NCBI GenBank assembly: GCA_020091685.1
Contig: CM034610.1
Span: forward strand, 27,887,600-27,951,599
Direction: 5' to 3'
DNA length: 64,000 nt
From: Lutjanus erythropterus
Lineage: Eukaryota > Chordata > Actinopteri > Lutjaniformes > Lutjanidae
Part shown: positions 1 to 13,500 of the stretch, piece by piece
Position numbering within the stretch: the stretch's first letter is position 1
Layout: each line of letters starts with the position of its first letter
The notes under the pieces: model-generated
The model's database searches: none
Seen by the model: the letters and a program-made list of their open reading frames with translations, nothing else
What the model was told of the DNA's origin: nothing
Program-made: the position numbers and the translations under genes

Positions 1-974
1 GTGTGCGTGGAACAACCATCCCACCCTCCCGCCCTGCTGCAGTCCCCGCAGACCAGCAGAAAGGGCAGTAACCTCTGAAGGCTTTGTTTGGTTGGCCGGA
101 GTCTGAGCATAGGCCCACCATTGTAAGTCTGGGGACTCCGCTGCTCGAGCTCTTGTTTTCTTTGGGAAGCAGGAAATTGGATGACTGGCTACCTGCTACA
201 ACAACATCCTGTACTTGAGAAGCCGTCTTTTCACCCATACCCACCTATTATTTCCCTTTTCCATCATACGCAAGTGGTCAGCCAGCGAGCTTTTTTTTTT
301 TTCTTTTTCTTTTTTCTCCTTTTTCCTCTTGGTCCTGGGGGCCCCGTGCGTGGGTTTGTCTAGGTTCCACTCAGGTTGAGATCAAATTGGCCCCATCCAG
401 ATGCTTCCGTTGAAAATAGTGAGCGGGGGCCAAATACTTCAGCTTTTGGAGCCCGACTCCACCTTGTCAGGTTAATGGCCCTTTGTGAGCTGCGGACTGG
501 AATGACAGTGATGGTGTGTTCCTATTCAAACACACACACACACACATGCTCAGATCTACTTATAGCTCTGTCGGTGCTCGTCAGGTCACCTCAGACCAAT
601 CAGAGGGGGGATCCGTGTCGGGTCTGACGGAGGCCACTTGCCGTTGTGAAAACATTCTTAAGGATTACGGCGCTACAGACAGGATCTAGGTGGGCGTTGA
701 TGAGGGCTGATTCCCATCTCACCTCGGGGATATCCGACCTCCATGTGAGATATTAATGAAGATAATTATGCCATCATCGGAAGGGATTTGGCGTAAAGCT
801 CGCTCTGTCGCAGAGGCTCGCACCGAACAACCATATTACACATCAGGGCTGCGTAATCCCACCTGATAAGGTTTTTGTTGCTACGACCCCCATACAGGTT
901 TCACTATGACAATATAACTGATGGCCAAGAGGTGCACATGTACAACTGTGTGGTCTTTCTTCCTATATTACCAT
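1..974. other. Unique intergenic sequence 3' of meox1
   Basis: No coding exon recognised. A T-rich run lies at about 291-322 and a short CA run at 531-545. The part from about 650 to 870 is non-repetitive and contains TAAT and GATAA cores (ATTAATGAA, GATAATTATG, TGATAAGG), so it is a candidate conserved non-coding element. Confidence 0.5.
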
Positions 975-978
975 TTAA

Positions 979-1794
979 AGGGACAGTTCATATCAAAATA
1001 AAATATATATATATTTTTCCCCCTGGCTTGCAGTGCTGTTTATCCATCCAGGTCAGGCGTCTGCAGCCTTTACAAACAGAAGAGCCATGTTTGCCCAAAA
1101 AGTCTGAAGCCGCAACTATTAAAATCTTTTATTTAGCATCCATAGAGAGCTCACAGAGACTCAAACCACCGTCAAAATTTAGAGGAAAAGGCACTGAGCC
1201 ACAGACGTGGGCTATGATGCACAATTTTGTTGCTGAAATATTAAAACTTAAAGGCTTAAAAGTTTCAGTTCAAAACTCAAAATTCAAAAATCTATTGCAG
1301 TATGTTGCCTTGAAATTCTGAGTTGTCTCAACTTTTTTACAGACCTACAACTATGATAAATTAAAATAAAAATTCAAAAAAATATACCTTTATTCATTTC
1401 CATACTTTTTTGTTTTTGCCAAAATCACAGAGAGCCAGTGGAGAGCTGCAGGTTGCAGAGTTTTGGAAATATCGGTTGTTCAGACTAGATGGCACTCAGC
1501 TTGTTGTGCTCGAAGCACCAAAAACAATACATTTGAACAAGTAACCAGTGTCTTTCCAAGAATTATGACCTCGTTGCTCAATATAATCCACAGACCTTGT
1601 TGTGAACAGTTTCATGCAGGAACTACTTTCTTTCTTCTGTAGAACCTACAAGAACTACTTTCTTTCTAATTGAAAGAACGTGTGGAACTTCTGCAGCTGT
1701 TTGAGTAGAATTTTATCTTATTTAATATACAGTCTATGGCTCCAACTTGATATTTGGACTGTAGTTCAGACTGTAGTGGGACTGTATTGCTCCT
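979..1794. mobile_element. TTAA-target MITE, family A copy 1
   Basis: The left tip AGGGACAGTTC is preceded by TTAA (975-978), and the right tip GCTCCT is followed by TTAA (1795-1798). The internal segment (about 1480-1690) has the same core as copies at 5.5-6.0 and 9.7-10.0 kb: a GGCACTCAGCTTG motif, 'ATGACC..GTTGCTCAATATAATCCACAGA' and 'GTGAACAGTTTCATGCAGGAACTA'. A segment at about 1200-1345 resembles sequence near 33.17-33.26 kb and may be a separate insertion. TTAA targeting suggests a piggyBac- or Kolobok-type mobiliser; no transposase is present. Confidence 0.65.
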
Positions 1795-1798
1795 TTAA

Positions 1799-2617
1799 AG
1801 TTGTATAAAGGAAAAACGTAATCAAAACAATGAGCTGAAAGACACTAAAAAGCACTGTACAGCTGAGGTAACCTGCAGATTCTCAGACACCGACCCAAAT
1901 GCTTTGTAGCTTTAACTGTTGCCATGGGAATGAACAGAGGAAACAGGCAAAAAAAGAGGCAGACGACTGATAAAGAGTGAGAAACAGAGCTTCAGAACCT
2001 GCACACATAAAATTCAGGCGTGTGCAGAGAACAGTATCTGTGAGAGAGTCTCTCTGTCCCGCAGGTACAAGTTCGACCCTCCCTGCATGATACCAACGTC
2101 TCAACGCTCATTTTCTCACTTTTGAGACTTTGCAGGTGGGGATGAAGGAGACAGTGACTGATGTTTCTACTCCTGTCCTCATCTAATGACAGCAAAGTAT
2201 ACGAGTAAATAATGACGGCATGCTTGAGGAACATATGAAAGCTTGTGTTCTCGCTGAAGCTTCAAATCTTCGAAGCTTCTCTTGTTGCCATTATTCTGGC
2301 TCTGGCCCAAAAAGATGATGTCACACCTACAAAACCCTGATTGGTTGGTTGTTTTTATAATCTGTTAAAAAGCCTTCGGCGAGCACAATACCTGAACAGG
2401 TTGAATTGCTTCAGATTGTCAGGAATCGGGAATTCTTTTGCACGTTTAAAAGAACATGCAGGTACACAGACCTGGGAACTGAGTACAAATACTTTGTTAT
2501 GGTACTTATGTAGTTTTCAGGTATCTGTTTTATTTTTATTTTACATTGTTGAACACTGCATTCCCAACAAGACTAATTTCAGCCTAAATGGTTTATCCAT
2601 CTGTGCATATCACGCAT
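1799..2617. other. Unique sequence, no feature recognised
   Basis: Mixed-composition sequence between the MITE and the purine-rich minisatellite. No exon or repeat was recognised, and open frames here are short with no family resemblance. Confidence 0.5.
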
Positions 2618-3262
2618 AACAGAAAGAAAAAGACGTAAAGACACAAGACAAAAACAACATGACAGACGTAACAAGATGAAAACGCTGTAAAAGATGTAAG
2701 ACAAAAATGACATAAAAGACACGGCAAAGACGATGAAACAATACATTAGACAAAACAGTGTAAAAGACGTAACAACACAAAAACAACGCAACAAGACAAA
2801 AACAACGTAAAATACAAAACAAGACGAAATAAGATGTACTAAGATCAAAATGACAAAAAAGAGATGTAACAAGATGAATTCGGTGTAAAAGACGCAACAA
2901 AAGCCCCCAATGAAAAATACGAAACAAGACAAAAATGACATAACAAGACAAAACAAAAGGACAACAACATAAAACATAATAAGATGTAATGAGACGAAAT
3001 TGATGTAAAAGATGTAACAAGAAAAAAACAATGAAACGAGACGCATCAAGACAAAAACACCGTAACAAGACACCACAAAACAAAAACGACATGAGAGGTA
3101 ATAAGATGTGATACGACCAAAATGACATAAAAGATGCAACGAGACGAAATTGTCATAAAAGCCGTAACATGATAAAAAACAATGTAACAGGATGGAACAA
3201 GACAAAAAAGACATAACGAGACAAAAGACCTAAAAAGATGAAACGGACAGAAACGACAGGAG
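2618..3262. repeat. Degenerate purine-rich minisatellite (AAGACxxAAAAxGACxTAAC)
   Basis: About 645 bp of variants of AAGACAAAAACGACATAACAAGATG. The consensus is 10-12 bp with irregular higher-order spacing, and the strand is almost free of T-runs. The long minus-strand open frames across it are low-complexity Phe/Leu/Cys strings caused by the repeat and are not genes. Confidence 0.85.
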
Positions 3263-3421
3263 AGAAGATGTGAGGTTCAGTTAGCTTTGCACAGAAACAG
3301 CTGGTAGAAATGTCCTGCAGAGGACGACTTTCTACTTTTATGCCTTTTACTGAAATAAAAACGGTGAATCAGTCTTTTTGTACACAAGTTAAGAATGTGT
3401 GTATTTTGCCACCTCTGCAGG

Positions 3422-3426
3422 TACAC

Positions 3427-3457
<31 letters not shown>

Positions 3458-3478
3458 GACGCACACAGACGCACACAG

Positions 3479-3521
<43 letters not shown>
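3422..3521. repeat. (CA)n microsatellite with GCACACAGAC interruptions
   Basis: Near-continuous CA repeat of about 100 bp, interrupted three times by GACGCACACA-type units. The Thr/His and Cys/Val open frames over it are artefacts of the repeat. Confidence 0.95.
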
Positions 3522-3523
<2 letters not shown>

Positions 3524-3753
3524 TGATTTATTACCTTTGATTTCAGCCGCCAACATCAAAAACAAATGGGAGCAAACTTCTGCTCTGTTATCATTTTGTT
3601 CTCGACTCTGAACAATCGTCACGTCTGACCCACTGATCCACACGTGATAAAACCATCAGCCCAGAATACATTCTGACCTACTGTCCAATCATAACTCAAT
3701 TGTTGCGGGTGGAAGAAATTATCAGGATATTTTCCCCATTTTGCAGCAGATGA

Positions 3754-4400
3754 TTTATTCTATTTGCAGAAACAGGCAACATCTGTGTTTTATCAATAAC
3801 ATTCATCATGTATAAAAAAGAATAGTAAAAAATTGCTTGACAGAAAAAAACAATATTCTAAGGAAAAAAAAACCCAGAAACTGACAAATGAAAAAAAAAA
3901 ACCCAACCATCTGATTCGGAGGCACTTATGGCTTGGCAACACTTGTGCAGTCTGAGTTTTCCCAGGTGGTTGTAGTCAAGCGTCAAAGGCCATGATTACA
4001 ATACTGGAACCGAAGGAGATGCACTCAAACACAATCACATCACGGTCTGATATGTCAGCACCGGCCTTAATGCTGCTGCCTGGACTCTGTCACCGATCTA
4101 CAATGACCTGACTAATATTTAAACAAAGTCCACGGCCTCTTCGACAGAGTATTTATCAATAGCGGATCAAAACGCAGTTCATTATGGACATAAATCAACT
4201 ATTTACAACAGCAAAGGAGATGCTCAGTGATTTTCTTCCAGGGATAAAAAAAGAGTCTTTTTGATTCCTGCAGCTTTCCAGAAAAAAAAAAAAGAAGTGA
4301 GTGACGGTTGCATTGTGCTGCATCGGTGTCCAGTTGACTTTAGTCTCTCTGTGTCACAAGGTCATCTGCATCTCCTTTTCGTCCCGTCGAGCCCCTCTGT
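3754..4400 (-). other. meox1: Candidate meox1 3' UTR ending near an AATAAA signal
   Basis: Downstream of the stop codon the minus strand carries a canonical AATAAA at 3759..3754, which would give a 3' UTR of roughly 0.65 kb. Several A- and T-runs occur (for example around 4270-4290 and 3845-3905). No other good signal was noticed between it and the stop. The true end is unproven. Confidence 0.35.
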
Positions 4401-4523
4401 TCATTCAGAGCTGGGCGAGGCGGCCGAGTCCATGTCGTCGTTTTCCAGGTCGTTGGGTGAAGACGACTGTCCTCCCTTCACTCTCTTCCACTTCATCCTC
4501 CTGTTCTGGAACCACACCTTCAC
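4401..4523 (-). CDS. meox1: meox1 exon 3, terminal coding part
   Basis: The acceptor CTACAACAG lies at 4524-4525 and above. The exon encodes residues 225-264: [18 protein letters not shown] (end of homeodomain helix 3, including Trp48, Gln50 and Asn51), then a Ser/Asp-rich tail ending SAASPSSE and a TGA at 4403..4401. The tail is much shorter than that of MEOX2 and matches the mammalian MEOX1 ending, which helps fix the paralogue. Confidence 0.97.
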
Positions 4524-5474
4524 CTGTTGTAGACACATAAAGAAATGCTACGTTAATGCGGATCTAAAGTCTGTGTTCTAAAAGTGTGTTCTTCATGTTC
4601 TTCGTCATGTTGATCACTTCTTGTCTTTGCTTTTCATAGAAGTTAGGAGCCCGACTTTACTTTTCTTGCTTGAACCAAACTGTGACAGATAAAGGAAAAT
4701 AATTTCAAAAACCCCTGAAAATATCAAGTCAGCTCAGTCTAAAATGAGACACGAGACATGAACCCCGTCCACCAAAACCAATATCTGCGCTTGTGCTCAC
4801 AGCCAATCACAACACAGTGGGGTGAAACTAGCTGGAACAGTCTTGAAGACAAAAACAACACGTCCTGCCACTGAAGATGAAAATCTGTCTGACACGATTC
4901 AGGCAGAAGACATGTTCACAGATGAAGAAATGCATTATGCTTTTTTTTTTTGCCGACTTCCTTCCTCACTCTCTGTTTTGTATTTATAGCAGCAGGCGAC
5001 TAAATGAAATGCGCTCTTGGCATCAATAAATGACTGATTACTCTCACAAATATTTGGGTTATTGTAAACACACAACTCAACAAAGTAATAACATATTTCT
5101 GGTCATTTTTATATATTTTAATATGTACATGTTACACATTATATAACACAGTGTCATCAGCATACATGGACAAAATTCTCGAGGTAAATTCAAGCTTAGA
5201 GAAATTTCCTCTTGCTGTTCTCAAAGTGCAAAACTTTCATGTTAGTTTTTCTGATGAATTTATAAGCGGATCAACAGAAAATTAATTAATTACATTTTGT
5301 AATTTTTAACCTCTCGGGTATGACTATTTGTTGGTTTTCTATGGCAATAAATTGAATATCTTTTGATTTGGGACCGTTGGTCAGATAATCCCAAGATGAA
5401 TCAGTAAAAAAGAAAATAATCATTAGTTGCAGCCCTACTAGTATATAACAAATAAAGGGACAGAAATACATATT

Positions 5475-5526
<52 letters not shown>

Positions 5527-8500
5527 CTGCCAAACTCAACCGCAGTGTTTCTTAAAATCATGACCTGGTTACTCAAGATAATCCACAGATGTGTTTGTGA
5601 GCAGTTTCATGTAGGAACTCTTTTCTTTCTGTCAAACTTCATCTGCCAACTGTGTCATCATGTTAACTCAGTGGTGCTAACATTACAGCTCAGCCGAGGA
5701 GGACGCCATTAATGTTTACATCTTGCGCTGTCACAAACATGAACCTCTCTTTCATGAGTAGATGCACATTTCCCCGCTTCCTCTCTGGTAGAAGGAAATG
5801 TGGAATATCTTGAGTGAACAGGTCATGATTTCTGTAAAGAGAAATTGCTTTTGAGTTCTTCAAATGTATTTTTTTTGGCGCTTTGAGCACCACAAGCCGA
5901 GTGCCAGAACAACAACAGCAACTGCCACCAAAACAATCTAGATTGATAAATAGCACTACAGGTAAGAGGAAAAAATAGCATGAGCTGTTACTTTAATGCT
6001 GCAAATTAAATACCCAGCCCGAGGATTTAAAAGAGTAAGTATCTATAGTAGATAACACTCACACAGACTCAGTGCAGAATATATATTTTTTCTCCAATTT
6101 TGAACTTGTAACACTATCACTGTGGCTTTTCTCTCCATTTTGCAATTTTTAGCAAAATTTACAACACGGTCAGCAGAAAAATAGACAATAATCCCCCACA
6201 AATCTCCCAGCGCAGTCTATAAATTGGCTCGGTTTGCACTGGCCTTGCGAGCAGCGTGAGTTGTCGGTACAAAGCGCTCGGTTCTGGCTCGGAAAACCTC
6301 TGCAAATGCAGGCAGAGAGTATCGTATAGACGGCGGGTCAGAAGAGTCAACTGTCAGGATGTCAGCCTACACAGGATGTACTCGCAGCGTGGATTCTGCT
6401 CATCTGTGTCATTGCACCGTGCTGAAATGAGAATGATATCATGCCTCAAGTGTCCGGCCAAGAATAGCAGCAAAGACGTACACTTCCCCCGTAGAATTAG
6501 AGGGAAAATGAGGCAGGAAAACAACTGAGGGAGCAACATTTGTTCAGCCTGTGGTTGATAACACCCAGACGAGCCAGAACTAATAAATACAATACTTTAA
6601 TTCAACAGCAGTGGTGGAAGAAGCAGTAATACTGCAGTGTAGGAATACTCTGTTACATGTTTTTTTTTTCTTTTTAATTAGGTTAAAGTAAAATTAACAA
6701 ACAGTAAAAGTACTGATTATGTAGAGTGACACATTTTATAATAAAAGATATTTTAGCTGGTAAAGATGGAGTTAATTTTAACTACTTTATATTTCCCCCT
6801 GCAGATCAATTAAGTCTTAAGTTAACCTCAGGTTGCCAAATCTCAACACTCTGGGTTGAGTAGCAGATAATGGAAAGTACAGGTACCTCTAAACTGTACT
6901 TAAGTACAGTACTTGTACTTAGTTACTTTCAACCACTTTTTGACACTGATACCAGTTTCTCCAGATCTTTAGTCTTAATTTCTCCGAAGTGGTCAGTGGT
7001 CAGTGGTCACATCGTTTCTCCAAACCTTTACCTGCTGCAGCGTTTATTGTTTCCTTCATGTGTTGTGGTTTTCATTGGCCCATTAATAATCGGATAGTCT
7101 TACTGACCACAAAAATGCAAATGAAAGGTAAAAAATCTGATAAAAAATGTGAATAAATGTGATAAAATCACAAGTACCCTAAAAAAGAAAAGACTTAATT
7201 ACAGTAGACAGTAATTTGAGTTACATGAAAAGTTCATGAAGATGAAGACAAATACATCTGAACTGCCGAGCACACTGAATAATGTGCGTTAACACGATCT
7301 ACCTACAGCCTCAATAAAACATTGCCTGTCTGTCGATGGTCGTTTACGAGGTGCACCACCCACACGTGTCATCAGGGTCAACAGGAAAGCTGTAACCACA
7401 GAGAAACCTCTTTGAATGAATGTCTGCTGATGATACTGCATTAAATATCAACTGTTAAGAAGTAAGTAAGTTTTAGAATACTTAGTATTTTTATTTAAGT
7501 ATTTTTAACACCTGTAATTTTACTTTTAATTGAGCATTATTTCAGTAATGTAACAATAGTTGTATGTGAGTGCAGGTTTTCAGTACTCTTTCTACCACTG
7601 TAAAGCTAATTCAGTCCATTAAAACCTGTTGGATTTTGTCAAAATGCATCGACATCAAACTCTAAACTTTTTTCTTATTTCATGAAAAGTTGTCATTTTG
7701 GAGAGTCGTAACATCAAGATAAAAACTAAGATCAAGCAAAGTGTTAAACTAAACTCAAACTGCAGCAGCTCATGGCTCTATTTCTCTTCTCGGTTGAGAG
7801 TTTCAGGTCAGTGAAGTTTTGGGTGACCTCTGCACATCCCACTCAGCATTCCCGCCTGATTCCGATGAATCTGTTCCCACATTCTGGAGCCTCTTCGTCT
7901 CAGAGTTTCTCTCTGCTCATCGTGACTGATTGAAAGGACGGCAAAGCGCCAAAGCATGTAGGATGAGTTGGAAAAAGCTCGAGGAGTCGCAGTGGGAGCT
8001 CTGAGTGAAGATGGAACCTGGCTGTGTGCGAGTGTGTGTGCGAGTGTGTGTGTGTTTTCCAGGGGTCTGGGAAAGAGATTTAGGAGCAGACGGCAGTATG
8101 TGTGGTCACTGTGGCACCGTGGCCTCATTAGGAGGAGCTGGGACACTGGGCCTGACAGGCAGGCAGACGGAGGTTTTATCCAGCAGCATCGACACATGTT
8201 CGCCCGATTTCATCAAGTCTGGAGCTGCCGCCCACTCATTAAAGCTGCACGACATTCTGCTCGAACCACAGGATGGGAAATATTGTGGAAAAATACGCCT
8301 CTGATGATTCAAATGCAACTATGTGTGTGTGCATTACTTTTATTATATAGTGGAGGTAGAGACATTTATTATATCATGCACGTTAAATAGGTGATGATGC
8401 TGGAAGATTGATTTGTTGCATTTGTCTTGTTGCATTTTTCCATTTCCTCCTTTTACAAGTTTTTTGGAGAGTTTCTCCTCGTCCAAATGGAGTGACTTAG

Positions 8501-10549
8501 GACAGTCTGTCCTGTACACTGTACAGACGTCAAAACTCCCTCAAGTAAATGGTGATTTGTGATTTTGGGCTATAAAGATACAATTTGACTTGACTTGACT
8601 ATTTTTTACAACAGGAGATGAAATCACTTGATTCTTTAAGTTGTTAATTTCCTGTTTTTTTCTGTAAGAAGAAAAAGTTCTTTAATAGTGTTTTTTGGAA
8701 ACAAAAGTTTGATACAGTTTTTGCATTAAATGAAAACATAAGTGAATCACATTGTTGCTTGGACTGCAGAAATGTGAATGAAAACTTTTTTCACATTTAA
8801 GATAATTGAATACTGTTTAGATCAGTGGTTCATATGGATTCATAATAATGTAATGATTACATATTCTTTTATTTATATATGTATTTTTTTAGTGAAGGTA
8901 CCAAAAAATACTCAACTACAAGTCCTGCATTTAAAACCGTACTGAAGTAAAATATGTAAGAATGAGTAGAATGTACTAAAAGCATTAAAAATAAAAGTAT
9001 TTGCAGTAAAAGAAATTGTAATATCTGATGTTTTAGATTATTATTACTGCAGCATTATTGTGTATGTTGCATTTTACTGCTGTAGATGCAACTTTAAGTT
9101 CTGCTGGGCTGTTTAATCTACAGCAATGCATCATGGTCTGTAAGATCGTCATGTGATCATCATACGTAACTAAAGCTGTCAGACAAACGCAGTAAAAAGT
9201 ACAATATTTGTCTCTGAGATTTACTGGAGTAGAAGTACAAAGTTGCAAATGAAGTACAAGTACCTCACATTGGTTTTAAGTAACAGTACTTGAGTAAATG
9301 TACTGAGTTACATTCCACCCCTGATATGTGATGGTGGGTTTGGGGTACCTGTCTCTCTGTGAGGTCCAGGTTGACGGCGATCTCGTAGCGGCGGAGCCTG
9401 GTCAGGTAGTTGTGGTGGGTGAACTCGGCCTCCAGCTCTCTCAGCTGCTCCTTGGTGAACGCTGTGCGCTCCTTCCTGGCCTTGCAGCTGGAGTCCACCT
9501 TAAAACTGGACTCCTGGATATCTGGAGAGAAACGCGATGCAGAATTTATTTTCTGGAGTTTGAGGTGTCTGCACTTTCTGCTGCTGTTTGCTAACAAATG
9601 AACATATTCTTAGCTTTATTTTAGAACAGGTGGGCTCAAAACTTTTTTTCCTAGGAGGGCCACAACTTAAAATTAATGGTGGGCCAAGGGCCAAAAGTAT
9701 TATTTTGTATTGTTAAAGTGATGATTCACCCCACAAAACAAGAATAGATATTTTCCACCTGGCCTGACACACCTTGTTGTGAGCAGTTTCATGCAGGAAC
9801 TACTTTCTCTCTGCAGAAGAATCCACTGAAAAAACTAAGAAAGGAAGTAGTTCCTGCATGCAACTTCTCACAGCAAAGATAAGATGAGACTTTTTTGTCC
9901 TGAAGGAAATATTTGGAGAGAAACACCAGTGCTGAACTTTTCAAATGTGTTTTTTTTTTGTTTTTTTGTTTTTTTGATTTTTGATTTTCGGTCAGAACTG
10001 TCCCTTTAAGATGCAAAAAGTTCCCATAGCTTACTGACTGCCTGCACAAAAATAAACAGTGATTTATATTAGAACTTCTTAGAGAATGGTATGCATATAT
10101 TTTGCACACTTTTCTCTTCACATTTGTTGTAAATAGGGAAAAAAATAACATATTATTAAAGGTAGATGTGATACTAGTCAACAGGTTCTCCTCTTTTCCT
10201 CCTGCACAGGGGGGTTTTCATTTCACAGCCGATCTGATCTGAATTAGCTCACCGTTCAGTCATCTTGCGGGCACCCTCTAGCTGACTATTAAACAGACCT
10301 TAAGGACCTTTCCGACCAACAAACCACAACTCCAAAGACTCCTAAGTGGGAGGCCCCTCATATAGTAAACACCAAAACCAGCACTTTAAAAAGAGACCAC
10401 CCTGACCTGAGCCAACGAGTCCTGTTCACCTGCAGCGTGTGTGCAGCGAGCGTACGTCTGCATTTATGTGACCGTGCATGTCATTTTTCCTGCCTTTTGC
10501 CTTTACTCGTGTGTATATTGAAGAGCTAATTTGAGCATTCTTGCACTGG

Positions 10550-10590
<41 letters not shown>

Positions 10591-13500
10591 CATTTCGGCG
10601 CAGGGCAGGGGCCACCAAACCAGCCACAGAGGGACTGAGTTAGGAGAGGAATGCAGCGGAACATCGTTAAAGCCTCTAACAAAAGAACAAAGGTGCGGAT
10701 GTGTCCAGGTCTGAGCGCTACGTGGGAGAGTGTGTGTGCATGAGTGTGTGTGTGTCAGAAGATTTCCCCACAGAGCTCTCAGGGGGAGATTCACATTAAC
10801 TCATCTCTACATGACAGCACATACGTCAGGAGAAAAAAAACCCTGAGATATCTCTATGAACGTGACATCAGTCTCAGCATTAAAGCGCCATTATCCTCTC
10901 CTGAGTGTGCAGTTTATTGCTCAGATTTATAGATTTCCCTGCCTCCATTTCCTCGGAAATGGTAGAATTTTAACCCTCATTTACCACAGTAACTATAAAT
11001 GAAAGCTAGTTGATCTGACTTTCAGTAAAACCTCTCTCGCGTATTAAAGGGAAAGACTTGGGGTAATAATTGTGCATTGGTAGCGACACTAGCAGCTGAT
11101 GTAATCTCGAGAAAATGGTTCTAATTTGTCAAAGTGAGAAGTTTTGCTCGGTGCTTGCCAGAGCAGCGGGCCAGACTGTGAAATGGACTGCAGTACCTGA
11201 GCCAGATGTGACTGGGCAGACCAGGACCTATGCATGTGTGTGTGCGTGTGTTTGTGTACATGTGTGCAAACGCCCGACGTGTCGTGCCAGAAAACCCCTC
11301 TTATTGTTGTTTAAGTGTCATTAACGACACGCTGCCCGCCCCGAGTGTGTCGGCTCAGCTTGGCCCCCGTCAGCTCTGGTCTGGAACCGTGTCAAGCAGG
11401 TTTTAGTTCAGACCGAACACCTGGCAGTGGCAACACACTGGTTCCCACTAAACAGGCCCCCAATAAATATCCAGCACAGCCAGAGACCGTAAACTTGCGG
11501 GGCGAAGGCTTCTGCACCCAGCAGGGTCCCGAAGACAAACAGCATTTGGTGCCTTTTTGGGTGGAGGGTGCAAAAGTTTGTAGAAGTTTGTCTTCATCAG
11601 ACTGAATTAGAGCTGCTGTAAATGTGCGATTGTTTTAAGGCAGAAACCCCCAGGCGAAGATTACACGAGACTGATTGCATAATGTGTGTTAAAGTTAATT
11701 TCCAAAAAAGTTGGTGTTAAAAAGTAAAACAGAATGGAATGATTTGCAAACCCTTAGATCAACATTACTGTTAAACACTCACTCTGAACTTGATTGCGTT
11801 TCTTTTTTATTTACACGTTACACAGCATCCCAACTTTTTGGAATCGGGGTCGTAGGAACCTGGATTTCACAATGACCTCCTTAGTTTATAGGACATAATA
11901 CTTCATGTGCTTGTAAGCAGATGAAATTAGATTTTTAAGTGTTTATTAATGCATAGAGATGGCTAATATGTGCTTTATAACATTTACACCTGATAGTACG
12001 TGGAGATCCACTCACATTTGTGTTTCTATATGTTTTCAATTAATGTATGTGGTTTGTCTTATTTTTTATTATTACTATTTTGCTGTATATCTAATTTTTT
12101 TTTTATTTTCTCACTCCTCTGTTGTTATGCAGTAATTGTGATGGTACATCTTAAGGGGTTTATCCTAATTTATTTACATTTTCTTACACGTTTAAACCCA
12201 CCTGTGAATCTCTTTTGCACAGTTTTATAAATGCTTTATAACATGCTGTAATATGCATAACCATGCAGCTGTTATTATGCATTCATCAGCTGTGTATACT
12301 CAGTTATAGATGCTTCATAAGAGAAGGTATAGTTAGTGACAAATATAATAATAAGCACTTAAAATGACTGCAATAAAAATGTCTCAATACTGCAGTGGAC
12401 TGTGACGATATCTATCATGATATTACATGGTTAATTATTTTATTATTTTTATTTTATTTTAGCTACTGACTGCTGTATTGTTCTTGTTTTGACAATTTAT
12501 TCAAATTTATTTGTACATGCTAAGGTCATGTCTGACATCTTTTGTTTTATTTTATTAAAGAAGGAAAGCAGAAGCACTAAGTTAAAAGGAAAAACAAATT
12601 CTGTGCAAAAAAAAAAATACTGCATAGTTTTTGAAACCCTTTTCTTTATTTTTTATTGCAATATAAATACCATATTGTGGACTTTTCACTGTAATATGAT
12701 TGTACTTTGAGCCTTTGGTGTCATTACATCCCTACTTAAAATACATGTAACAGAATTATCTGAATTTGAAAAAGTTCTTATTTTTGCCATATTTATTGTA
12801 GTGGTTTCACAAACAGTTTTTCAAAGTATTTATATTCTGCTAATAAATGTAAAGTATGTGTTTGATTCTATGATGAAACTGATTTTATTTCTATATTTTT
12901 TTGTTCTTAATTTATGAGCACTTACAAACAATTTAATAATAATAATAATAACAATAATAATCATCATAATAAATCATCATCTTCATGTTGTTTGTTTATT
13001 TGCTGTTAGCAGAATGTTGATATATATGAACATATCGTTTTGTATTATTGGTCAAACTTTGGATCAAAGTCAATATCAGATACCAGTTGGAGTTTATGGT
13101 TTTGGAAACATCACCTCATGTGCACCACATTTCCATATCTGTAAAAAACACAGAGGAGCAGACTGTACGGAGCAGATCTCTGTGTGTAATGCGAACGCCT
13201 TCAGGACATTTTCCTAATATATGCTCTTCTCGCAGAGAGTCAATACAGGACTGAAAGGCTTCTTTTCTGAAACCAAGAACTGATGTAGTGGTCAGACATG
13301 TTGCATGCACTCAGTGGGAGATTGTGTTACGGCTTAACGACAGGAAAATGTCAATGGATAAGAATGTTAAAAAGTGGGCTCACAGGCAAAGTGATTTTAC
13401 CAGACGTGGTCTGGCATGTTTTCAGTGTAGTGAGTGGAGGTTACAATAAGGTAAGAGAGGGAGGGAGGAGAGGAGAGGAGAGGAGAGGGGGTCTGCTCTC

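Noticed and set aside
2579..3214. Long overlapping minus-strand open frames (172 and 211 codons)
   Set aside because: They lie wholly inside the purine-rich minisatellite and translate to Phe/Leu/Cys/Val low complexity.
9328..9601. Plus-strand open frames across meox1 exon 2
   Set aside because: Antisense shadows of the homeodomain exon.
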